From: Pseudomonas vranovensis DSM 16006
Lineage (GTDB): Bacteria > Pseudomonadota > Gammaproteobacteria > Pseudomonadales > Pseudomonadaceae
Assembly (NCBI RefSeq): GCF_000425805.1
Contig: NZ_KE384455.1
Coordinates: 157,610-221,609, forward strand
DNA: 64,000 nt
Reading direction: 5' to 3'
Both the position numbers and the translations under genes were made by a program. The notes beneath the pieces are model-generated. The model was not told the origin of the DNA and did not search any database. It saw only the letters and a list, made by a program, of their open reading frames with translations. Position 1 is the first letter of the stretch, and every line of letters starts with the position of its first letter. This document shows, one piece after another, positions 8,824 through 17,122 of this stretch.

Positions 8824-9558
8824 ATGTCCGAGCCAGTTAAACTGCGCCCTCACAACCAGGCCCACTGCAAGGATTGCAGCCTGGCGCCTCTATGCCTGCC
8901 ATTGTCGTTGAACATGGAAGACATGGATGCACTGGATGAAATCGTCAAACGCGGGCGACCGTTGAAGAAAGGCGAGTTTCTGTTCCGCCAGGGTGACAAC
9001 TTCGGCTCAGTTTACGCGGTGCGCTCCGGCGCCCTGAAAACCTTCAGCTTGAGCGACGGCGGCGAAGAACAGATCACCGGCTTCCACCTGCCCAGCGAGC
9101 TGGTCGGCCTGTCCGGCATGGACACCGAAGCTTACCCGGTCTCGGCCCAGGCCCAGGAAACCACCTCGGTCTGCGAGATCCCGTTCGAACGCCTCGACGA
9201 GCTGTCGGTCCAGTTGCCTCAACTGCGCCGGCAATTGATGCGAGTGATGAGCCGCGAGATTCGGGACGACCAGCAAATGATGCTGCTGCTGTCGAAAAAA
9301 ACCGCGGACGAGCGTATCGCCACCTTCCTGGTCAACCTCTCGGCGCGCTTCCGTGCCCGTGGCTACTCGGCCAACCAGTTCCGCCTGAGCATGTCGCGCA
9401 ACGAGATCGGCAACTACCTGGGCCTGGCCGTGGAAACGGTTTCCCGCGTGTTCACCCGCTTCCAGCAAAATGGCCTGATTTCTGCCGAAGGCAAGGAAAT
9501 CCATATCCTCGATCCGATCCAGCTGTGTGCGCTGGCCGGTGGCTCGCTGGACAGCTGA
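8824..9558 (+). CDS. anr: anaerobic transcriptional regulator ANR (FNR family)
   Basis: A 244-residue CRP/FNR-family regulator with an N-terminal oxygen-sensing cluster motif HCKDCSLAPLC (Cys 15, 18, 24) plus Cys 117, a cyclic-nucleotide-binding-like beta roll, a long dimer helix (QLPQLRRQLMRVMSREI) and a C-terminal helix-turn-helix (SRNEIGNYLGLAVETVSRVF). The recognition helix E-TVSR matches FNR-type specificity for TTGAT-N4-ATCAA. ATG 8824 after aatgaagaa gives the usual MSEPVK start rather than an ATG 27 bases upstream. It likely controls hemN and the cco genes. Confidence 0.96.
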   Translation: MSEPVKLRPHNQAHCKDCSLAPLCLPLSLNMEDMDALDEIVKRGRPLKKGEFLFRQGDNFGSVYAVRSGALKTFSLSDGGEEQITGFHLPSELVGLSGMDTEAYPVSAQAQETTSVCEIPFERLDELSVQLPQLRRQLMRVMSREIRDDQQMMLLLSKKTADERIATFLVNLSARFRARGYSANQFRLSMSRNEIGNYLGLAVETVSRVFTRFQQNGLISAEGKEIHILDPIQLCALAGGSLDS

Positions 9559-9613
9559 GCCAGCAGGATAAAGGGTATACTGGCGGGCATTCGTTTTTCA
9601 GGATACCCGCCTC

Positions 9614-10162
9614 ATGCACAGCGAACCCTTCGACCTCAAAGCCCTGATCCGCCCGGTCCCGGACTTCCCGAAACCAGGCGTGATCTTTCGCGACATCACT
9701 CCGCTGTTCCAGTCGCCACGAGGCCTGCGCCATGTGGCAGACGCCTTCATCGAGCGTTATGTCGAGGCCGAATTCAGCCACATCGGTGCCATGGACGCCC
9801 GCGGCTTCCTGATCGGCTCGATCATCGCCCACCAACTGAACAAACCCCTCATCCTGTTTCGCAAGCAAGGCAAACTGCCAGCCGACGTGATCGCCGAAGG
9901 CTACCAGACCGAATACGGCGAAGCCTTCCTCGAAGTACACACCGACAGCCTGTGCGAAGGCGACTCGGTGTTGGTGTTCGATGACCTGATCGCCACGGGT
10001 GGTACCTTGCTGGCAGCCACCAAGCTGGTACGGCGCATGGGCGCCGAAGTGTTCGAGGCTGCCGCGATCATCGACCTGCCGGAGCTGGATGGGTCGAAGC
10101 GGCTGAATGATGCGGGCGTGCCGACTTTTTGCCTGACTGCGTTTTCGTTGAGCGAGCTCTAA
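9614..10162 (+). CDS. apt: adenine phosphoribosyltransferase
   Basis: A 182-residue purine-salvage enzyme making AMP from adenine and PRPP. It shows IRPVPDFPKPGVIFRDITP at the N-terminus and the PRPP-binding loop VLVFDDLIATGGTLLAA. Length matches the family. It stands alone between anr and a REP pair. It is not obviously co-regulated with the purine-degradation block 15 kb downstream. Confidence 0.96.
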   Translation: MHSEPFDLKALIRPVPDFPKPGVIFRDITPLFQSPRGLRHVADAFIERYVEAEFSHIGAMDARGFLIGSIIAHQLNKPLILFRKQGKLPADVIAEGYQTEYGEAFLEVHTDSLCEGDSVLVFDDLIATGGTLLAATKLVRRMGAEVFEAAAIIDLPELDGSKRLNDAGVPTFCLTAFSLSEL

Positions 10163-10165
10163 TAC

Positions 10166-10214
10166 ATCGCGGGGCAAACCCGCTCCTACTGCAGGAGCGG
10201 GCTTGCCCCGCGAT
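10166..10214. repeat. REP pair (inverted) between apt and recR
   Basis: Two inverted copies, atcgcggggcaaacccgctc and gagcgggcttgccccgcgat, fill the gap between the convergent apt and recR genes. They can form a long hairpin (BIME-like). Confidence 0.92.
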
Positions 10215-10219
10215 TGCAT

Positions 10220-10822
10220 TCACAACGAGATCGGCTTGCGCCCGGCAAAAGAATGCGCCAGGGTCCCGCCATCCACCAGTTCCAGCTCCCCGCCCAACGG
10301 CACCCCGTGGGCAATGCGCGAGGCAACCAAGCCTTTGTCGGCCAGTAACTGGGCGATGTAATGGGCCGTCGCCTCACCTTCCACTGTCGGGTTGGTGGCC
10401 AGGATCACTTCGGTGAAGCTGGCCTGCTCTTCAATACGCGCCATCAACTGCGGAATACCGATCGCCTCAGGCCCAAGGCCATCCAGCGGCGACAGGTGCC
10501 CCTTGAGTACGAAATAGCGACCGCGATAGCCGGTCTGCTCGACCGCATACACATCCATCGGCCCTTCGACCACGCACAGCAGCGTGTCGTCTCGGCGCGT
10601 GTCGGCACACTGGGGGCACAGTTCCTGCTCGGTGAGGGTCCGGCACTGGCGGCAATGGCCGACGCCTTCCATGGCCTGGTTCAAGGCCTGGGCCAGGCGC
10701 AGGCCGCCGCTGCGGTCGCGCTCAAGCAACTGCAGCGCCATACGCTGAGCGGTTTTCTGGCCGACACCGGGCAAGGTACGCAAGGCATCGATCAGTTGGC
10801 GAATCAGGGGGCTGAAGCTCAT
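10220..10822 (-). CDS. recR: recombination mediator protein RecR
   Basis: A 200-residue RecFOR-pathway protein that helps load RecA at gaps. It has an N-terminal helix-hairpin-helix (LRTLPGVGQKTAQRMA), a C4 zinc finger (CRQC then CPQC) and a Toprim domain (LLCVVEGPMDVYAVEQTG, ILATNPTVEGEAT). ATG at 10822 gives the standard MSFSPLIRQLID start; the frame extends only to a TTG two codons earlier. It is third in the dnaX-ybaB-recR group. Confidence 0.96.
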   Translation of the reverse strand: MSFSPLIRQLIDALRTLPGVGQKTAQRMALQLLERDRSGGLRLAQALNQAMEGVGHCRQCRTLTEQELCPQCADTRRDDTLLCVVEGPMDVYAVEQTGYRGRYFVLKGHLSPLDGLGPEAIGIPQLMARIEEQASFTEVILATNPTVEGEATAHYIAQLLADKGLVASRIAHGVPLGGELELVDGGTLAHSFAGRKPISL

Positions 10823-10866
10823 GGTCAATTAGCCTGAATATCAATAAAGCACGAGAAAAACGACGA

Positions 10867-10897
10867 TGGGAGCGACAGCTTCACAGCTGTGCTCCCA
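10867..10897. repeat. long hairpin between recR and ybaB
   Basis: tgggagcgacagct / agctgtgctccca forms a stem of about 13 pairs with a tcac loop. On the minus strand a short T-run (ttttt) follows six bases later, so it may act as a weak terminator or attenuator after ybaB. Confidence 0.6.
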
Positions 10898-10920
10898 CCG
10901 CGGGTACCACAAGGGTTGCC

Positions 10921-11247
10921 TTAGAACGGCATTTTGAAACCGGGTGGCAGTTGCATGCCAGCGGTCATGCCGCCCATTTTCTCCTGGCTGTTCTGCTCGA
11001 CCTTGCGCACGGCATCGTTGACGGCCGCGGCGATCAGGTCCTCGAGCACTTCCTTGTCTTCCTGCATCAGGCTGTCATCCAGGCTGATGCGCTTGACGTC
11101 ATGACGACCGGTCATCACCACGCTGACAAGGCCTGCGCCCGATTGGCCAGTCACTTCGGCGTTGGCCAGCTCTTCCTGCATCTTGGCCATTTTTTCCTGC
11201 ATCTGCTGGGCCTGCTTCATCAGGCCGGCCATGCCACCTTTCATCAT
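10921..11247 (-). CDS. ybaB: YbaB/EbfC family nucleoid-associated protein
   Basis: A 108-residue small DNA-binding protein, typically found between dnaX and recR. The sequence has the N-terminal coiled helix (GLMKQAQQMQEKMAKMQEEL), the GLVSVVMTGRHDVKRI strand and the DLIAAAVNDAVRKVEQ helix. The start is set by a GAGGTGAT Shine-Dalgarno (plus-strand 11252-11259), giving ATG 11247 (MMKGG); a GTG three codons upstream overlaps that ribosome site and is unlikely. Confidence 0.95.
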   Translation of the reverse strand: MMKGGMAGLMKQAQQMQEKMAKMQEELANAEVTGQSGAGLVSVVMTGRHDVKRISLDDSLMQEDKEVLEDLIAAAVNDAVRKVEQNSQEKMGGMTAGMQLPPGFKMPF

Positions 11248-11315
11248 GGGGATCACCTCAAATAAGAGTTACGGGGTGCGGCGCGGGCCTGGCCCGGGCT
11301 GCTTTAGTTATTCGG

Positions 11316-13364
<2,049 letters not shown>

Positions 13365-13411
13365 CGAAAACCGTCGCGACTGGCAAGCTGAAGACCGCTA
13401 ATCGTAGCGGA

Positions 13412-13434
13412 GCGGGGGCAAAATTGCACCCCGC
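13412..13434. repeat. inverted repeat upstream of dnaX
   Basis: gcgggg-gcaaaattgca-ccccgc forms a stable stem between dnaX and the small minus-strand ORF at 13464-13685. It could be a terminator for that ORF or an operator or attenuator ahead of dnaX; the T-run is poor. Confidence 0.45.
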
Positions 13435-13463
13435 CCATCGCTGCCGCTACTTCGCCATGCGCG

Positions 13464-13685
13464 TTAAACTCCCCGACGCGGCGCGGTAAGAGGATCAAAA
13501 GGCAGGCCCAGTGCTTCTCGGGTGAGTTGCATCAGCAACGCCTGCTCATCACCGGCCTGCTGTTGCTGGCGCGCCTGCTCGCAGCGTGCACGCTCTGCCT
13601 CCGGCAAGTGCGCCTCGCGCATCCGCTGCCGGTGAGCGCGCTGCTGTAGGTATGACTCAGCGGCGCTGACCTGCTGCTCAGTCAA
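13464..13685 (-). CDS. hypothetical small protein, Gln/Arg-rich helix
   Basis: A 73-codon reading frame from TTG 13685. The product is predicted helical and rich in Gln, Arg and Ala (YLQQRAHRQRMREAHLPEAE, then EQARQQQQAGDEQALL), ending DPLTAPRRGV. I do not recognise a family. Its TTG overlaps the stop of a 20-codon ATG frame (13740-13678, CPGC motif), and that ATG overlaps the stop of the next upstream frame (13737-14012). Such chained overlaps suggest a small translationally coupled set, or one gene broken by frameshifts. Confidence 0.4.
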   Translation of the reverse strand: MTEQQVSAAESYLQQRAHRQRMREAHLPEAERARCEQARQQQQAGDEQALLMQLTREALGLPFDPLTAPRRGV

Positions 13686-13740
13686 GTAAAACCATCTGGC
13701 CTGAGGTGCTGACGCACCCCGGGCAACGCCAGACGTTCAT
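13678..13740 (-). CDS. possible 20-residue peptide with CxxC
   Basis: ATG 13740 overlaps the stop of the upstream frame (ATGA). The product begins MNVWRCPGCVSTSGQ and stops at 13678 inside the start region of the next frame. It is too short to judge. It may be the 5' part of a frameshifted gene whose remainder is the 13464-13685 frame, since that frame is open across the same region (it reads APQARWFYLTEQQ). Confidence 0.2.
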   Translation of the reverse strand: MNVWRCPGCVSTSGQMVLLD

Positions 13741-14012
13741 GCAGAGCCACACGGTAGTGTCGACATCACTTCACGATGACGAATCCTCAGATCCGGCTGG
13801 AGCACAAACTGCTCGCTGACATAATCAATCAACCGCTGCAGATTGAGATGAGACCGGGCAAAACCAAGCAACTGTGTCGGCGCCGGCATCTGCAGTGCAG
13901 CGCGCAGGCTTTGTAGCGCCTGTACCCGGATCTCAAGCGAACTGAAGGCTTGTATCGGACCATTGCGAGCCAGTTCGAGGTAGTCAGCCAGTCGAAAAAG
14001 CTCGCCCGCCAA
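13737..14012 (-). CDS. hypothetical helical protein
   Basis: A 91-codon frame from TTG 14012, open a further 15 or so codons upstream with no ATG. The product is amphipathic-helical (AGELFRLADYLELARNG, LQSLRAALQMPAPTQLLGFA, NLQRLIDYVSEQFVLQ), which looks coding, but no family is recognised. Lack of a good start suggests a truncated 5' end or degenerate gene in the dnaX-ffs insertion. Confidence 0.35.
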   Translation of the reverse strand: MAGELFRLADYLELARNGPIQAFSSLEIRVQALQSLRAALQMPAPTQLLGFARSHLNLQRLIDYVSEQFVLQPDLRIRHREVMSTLPCGSA

Positions 14013-14045
14013 CCCACCCTCAGTTGCAGCCTGAGAAGATTCAAT

Positions 14046-14367
14046 ACCCGCCTTTCGCCAGCCGCATCACTAACCTACAGCCCCAGACATGCTGGCGCGA
14101 CACAACGCAGCAACCGCCCTTCCGAAAGCCTTCGATGGGACAATGCAAGTCAAACGCCTGTGACTTATCGCAGCAGGGATTGCCATTGACGTGTGGCACT
14201 TAAATTGCGGCAGGAGCGCATTAGCTTACTCACCGACATCGAAACAAAGGTGCTGGCGCTGCCGTAGGTAGCCGAAGAGCGTAACTCGGATTGTCTAGCC
14301 ACAACGACACCAGCTTTGAAAGGGTTCGCACCCTAAATTTAGAGTCTAGAGTGCGAGCAACAAGTGC
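14046..14367. other. gene-free stretch in the dnaX-ffs insertion
   Basis: No convincing reading frame. Composition is more AT-rich than the flanks. It ends with an imperfect inverted repeat (gttcgcaccct at 14324-14334 and agagtgcgagc at 14348-14358) just beyond the stop of the minus-strand nuclease-like gene; it may be that gene's terminator. Confidence 0.5.
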
Positions 14368-15450
14368 CTACTCGTATAACGAGATAGTCCCCCTCAATTG
14401 CTCCGTAAATCCGTAGATATCATCCACAGAAGCGATTGGATGGCGTGTCTCGTTTTTCTCAGCATCGAAGATGCCTATGTACTTCTGACTACGATTGAAG
14501 TGAAGTCGGCAAATCGGCTTGCGGTTGTTGTCATCTAGCAGAACACCGAAGTAGCTTTGAGTATCGCGATGAACGATTCGCTTGGCATCCACAACCGCCC
14601 TGACTATTGCCTTGACGATATGGAAGCCCTCCAACTCATCAAGTGTCGTTTGGACTCGATCTTCTCCAGTCTCATCAACCGACTCGCTTTCCGCAGCAGG
14701 CTGGACAGCAGCCATAGCATATGAGGGCTCAACAGCCCCGCTCATTGCGGACTTTAGGCGATCATTAACTTGATCACCCAGGAACTGAATTGCCGCCTTC
14801 CGGGTTAAGGTAGTGAACTGCTCCCTGACCTTTTGCGTGATGATTCCATCGTATACACGAGTAGCGAAGAACTTCACAAAGTCATCACTAGGCTGACTGA
14901 ACTGAGTAGCCATCTCTTTCTTGATCTGCCCAACGTACTTAAGTTCGCCCGCAGCGCTGATGATCGAATCAACGTCGAATGCGGACTTGGTCAGCTTCTG
15001 AAGTTCAGGTAGAGCATGCTCATCGATGTCCAGAAGGTCCAGCTCCAAGAAGGGTTTCTCATCCATCTTGTTGGGAGCATCGAGGTCAGTGAAGAAGCGG
15101 TATACCTGACCGTTGGTGAGGATCGAAATGCGAGCGCTGGTTACGTGGAAATACCGGAAGAGCTGGCTGGCGTGATTGATGTGCAGCGGCTCTCCAATCT
15201 TCTTACACTCGATCAGAATCTGGATTTCCCCATTCTTCATGATGGCGTAGTCAATCTTCTCGCCCTTCTTCGTCCCCACATCGCATACGTACTCTGGCGT
15301 CACCTCAGAAGGGTCGAAGACATCGTAGCCCAGGACGGAGTTGATGAAGGGCATGACAAAAGCGATCTTGGTCGCCTCTTCCGTCTGGATTGCCGGACCC
15401 TGCTGGCGGATTTTGGCTGATAACGCGTTCAGTCGCTCTACGAATTCCAT
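14368..15450 (-). CDS. HsdR N-terminal-like (PD-(D/E)XK) nuclease-family protein, solitary
   Basis: A 360-residue protein resembling the type I restriction R-subunit N-terminal domain family (COG4748-like). A PD-(D/E)XK core is visible: helix with TEEATK (22-27), KIDYAI with Asp 67, and the signature ILIECKK with Glu 81 and Lys 83. The C-terminal ~90 residues (HIVKAIVRAVVDAKRIV, then YFGVLLDDNN) form a second conserved domain. ATG 15450 follows a strong GAGGAG; the frame also runs 20 codons upstream. No helicase, HsdM or HsdS gene is present. GC is visibly lower than flanking genes, and it sits between dnaX and ffs, normally neighbours, so acquisition by transfer is likely. Function may be defence or repair; unproven. 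Confidence 0.75.
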   Translation of the reverse strand: MEFVERLNALSAKIRQQGPAIQTEEATKIAFVMPFINSVLGYDVFDPSEVTPEYVCDVGTKKGEKIDYAIMKNGEIQILIECKKIGEPLHINHASQLFRYFHVTSARISILTNGQVYRFFTDLDAPNKMDEKPFLELDLLDIDEHALPELQKLTKSAFDVDSIISAAGELKYVGQIKKEMATQFSQPSDDFVKFFATRVYDGIITQKVREQFTTLTRKAAIQFLGDQVNDRLKSAMSGAVEPSYAMAAVQPAAESESVDETGEDRVQTTLDELEGFHIVKAIVRAVVDAKRIVHRDTQSYFGVLLDDNNRKPICRLHFNRSQKYIGIFDAEKNETRHPIASVDDIYGFTEQLRGTISLYE

Positions 15451-15684
15451 ATCTCGCTCCTCGCTCGGATGCCACATCCTAGTAGCAGCCCGCAGTACTG
15501 GCAATTGCAAATCACTCTAGGCCAAACACCGACAATCAGCAGATGCGCGAGGGACGCCCAGTACCAGGATCAACCCGATGGAGAAAGCATATTGGAGAGA
15601 TGGTCGGAGAAAGCTAGAATGCTCGGTAAGATGCACCACTCAGGTTCACCTAAGCACTGCTCCACTTCGAGATTTTGAGCAAGA

Positions 15685-15709
15685 TAAGCCCTTTATAATC
15701 AAGGACTTA
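15685..15709 (-). terminator. inverted repeat downstream of ffs
   Basis: taagccctt and aaggactta (8 of 9 paired) flank a 7-base loop immediately beyond the ffs 3' end on the minus strand. There is no strong T-run, so it may be a processing or termination hairpin. Confidence 0.5.
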
Positions 15710-15715
15710 GAGATA

Positions 15716-15828
15716 GGTGGCGGCCCCACCAGCCACACCCCGGCACACAATGTCACCGCTGCGGCTGCTCCCTTCCAGGCCTGACCGGGTTCACGGTTGA
15801 TCGTTGCGGGGGGACCGATGGGGCCACC
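15716..15828 (-). ncRNA. ffs: 4.5S signal recognition particle RNA
   Basis: On the minus strand the segment carries the invariant SRP domain ggtcaggcctggaagggagc followed by agccgcagcgg, the asymmetric loop that binds Ffh. The two ends pair (ggtggcccc with ggggccgccacc), as expected for the hairpin SRP RNA of gamma-proteobacteria. Ends were placed by this terminal pairing and are good to a few bases. Confidence 0.95.
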
Positions 15829-15917
15829 ATAACGCATGCTCATCTGGCGACGAGCCGCGCCATTGTACCGGCCTGAGGCCAAGATACAACCTTTAGTTGA
15901 TAAAAAATCATCACTAC

Positions 15918-17063
15918 TCAATGACTTGGCGGGTTTCCGGTCACGCACAGGTGGATGAAGTGCAGTTTCGCCACCACCGCCGACGACAGCACGAACGGGT
16001 AGAAATCCACCTGCCCCATGCTGCGCGACAGTTCGTTGAGCATGGCCGAGAGCTCGACCCAGGCGTTGATGAAGGCAAGAAAATCCCTGGCGCCCGGATC
16101 TTCCGGCCGAAACAGGTCCTGCACCTGGTAAGGCGGATAATCCAGTTCCAGGCTTCGGGCGTTCATGCCCAGGGCCAGGGCGGTGTCCAGCGCATCGGTC
16201 ATGTGCAGGTAGTGCGCCCAGGTTTCAGCCCAGTCTTCCCAGGGATGCATGGTGGCGTAGGCACTCACGTGAGCCAGTGCCCAGTCGCTCGGCGCACCCT
16301 GCTGGTAATGCCGCTCAAGAGCCTCGCTGTAGCTTTCGCGCTCGTCGCCAAACAATTGGCGAAAGCCGTCGAGCCATTCACTATTGGCAACCAGCCGATC
16401 CCAGTAGTAATGCCCCACTTCGTGACGCAGGTGGCCAAGCAGCGTTCGGTAAGGCTCATGCAGTTGCACCCTCACCCGTTCGCGCCAGTCGTCATCGGCT
16501 TCACGCACATCCAGGGTAATCAGGCCGTTGGCATGGCCAGTGATGGGTGCGTTGCCTTCAAGGTCGATGCCGATGAAGTCGAAGGCAAGCCCGGGGCCCT
16601 CGCCTTCGGTCTTGGGCTCGACTGGCAGGCCCAAGTGCAACAGTTGTGCAACGAGACGACGCTTGGCGGTTTCCAGCTTGCGCCAGCGCGGATGGTTTTC
16701 AGCAAGGGAAAGATCGGGAATCGTCCGATTCAGGCGGCAGGCCAGACACAGGCTGTGTGGCTCATCGGCCGCCAGCAGCCAGTTGCAGGCTGCGGGAGTA
16801 TCGAGGTTGGCGCAACGACGCAGGGGGCCGAGCTCCGACTCTCCATCAAGCAGCCAGGCGCCCTCCTCCGCTCCCGGCAACAGACTCGCAACCCGGTTGC
16901 TCAGTGGCCAGTAGCCGAGCGCCGACTGACAGGCCAGGCACTGGCTGTTGCGAAAGAACACCGACTGGCCGCACTGACACTGCCAGACGCGGTCCGGACG
17001 CTGCGCCTGGCTGGCAAAAGGGGCCGCGATCCGGGCCCCCAACTGCTCGAAAAAACGATACAT
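15918..17063 (-). CDS. putative zinc-binding metallopeptidase with zinc ribbon
   Basis: A 381-residue protein with an N-terminal zinc ribbon (Cys 29, 31, 42, 45 in WQCQCG and CLAC) and a metallopeptidase-like domain with HEVGHYYW (His 214, Glu 215, His 218). A downstream DWAETWAHYLH motif probably supplies another metal ligand. This matches the DUF-type zinc-ribbon plus Peptidase_Mx family; substrate is unknown. It is transcribed away from ligA's 3' end on the same strand, about 60 bases downstream of it. Confidence 0.85.
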   Translation of the reverse strand: MYRFFEQLGARIAAPFASQAQRPDRVWQCQCGQSVFFRNSQCLACQSALGYWPLSNRVASLLPGAEEGAWLLDGESELGPLRRCANLDTPAACNWLLAADEPHSLCLACRLNRTIPDLSLAENHPRWRKLETAKRRLVAQLLHLGLPVEPKTEGEGPGLAFDFIGIDLEGNAPITGHANGLITLDVREADDDWRERVRVQLHEPYRTLLGHLRHEVGHYYWDRLVANSEWLDGFRQLFGDERESYSEALERHYQQGAPSDWALAHVSAYATMHPWEDWAETWAHYLHMTDALDTALALGMNARSLELDYPPYQVQDLFRPEDPGARDFLAFINAWVELSAMLNELSRSMGQVDFYPFVLSSAVVAKLHFIHLCVTGNPPSH

Positions 17064-17122
17064 GCTGATCCTCCTGGCTGCCCGCCAAGACTAGACCATG
17101 GGTAACGTTGTGTTTATCGCTG

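Noticed and set aside
14321..14358. tRNA-like T-loop sequence (gggttcgcaccc)
   Set aside because: No acceptor stem, anticodon arm or CCA context; better explained as an imperfect terminator hairpin.
15685..15828. ffs 3' end as a duplicated attachment site for an integrated element
   Set aside because: I looked for a second copy of the ffs 3' end near 13380-14370 and found none, and no integrase gene is present.
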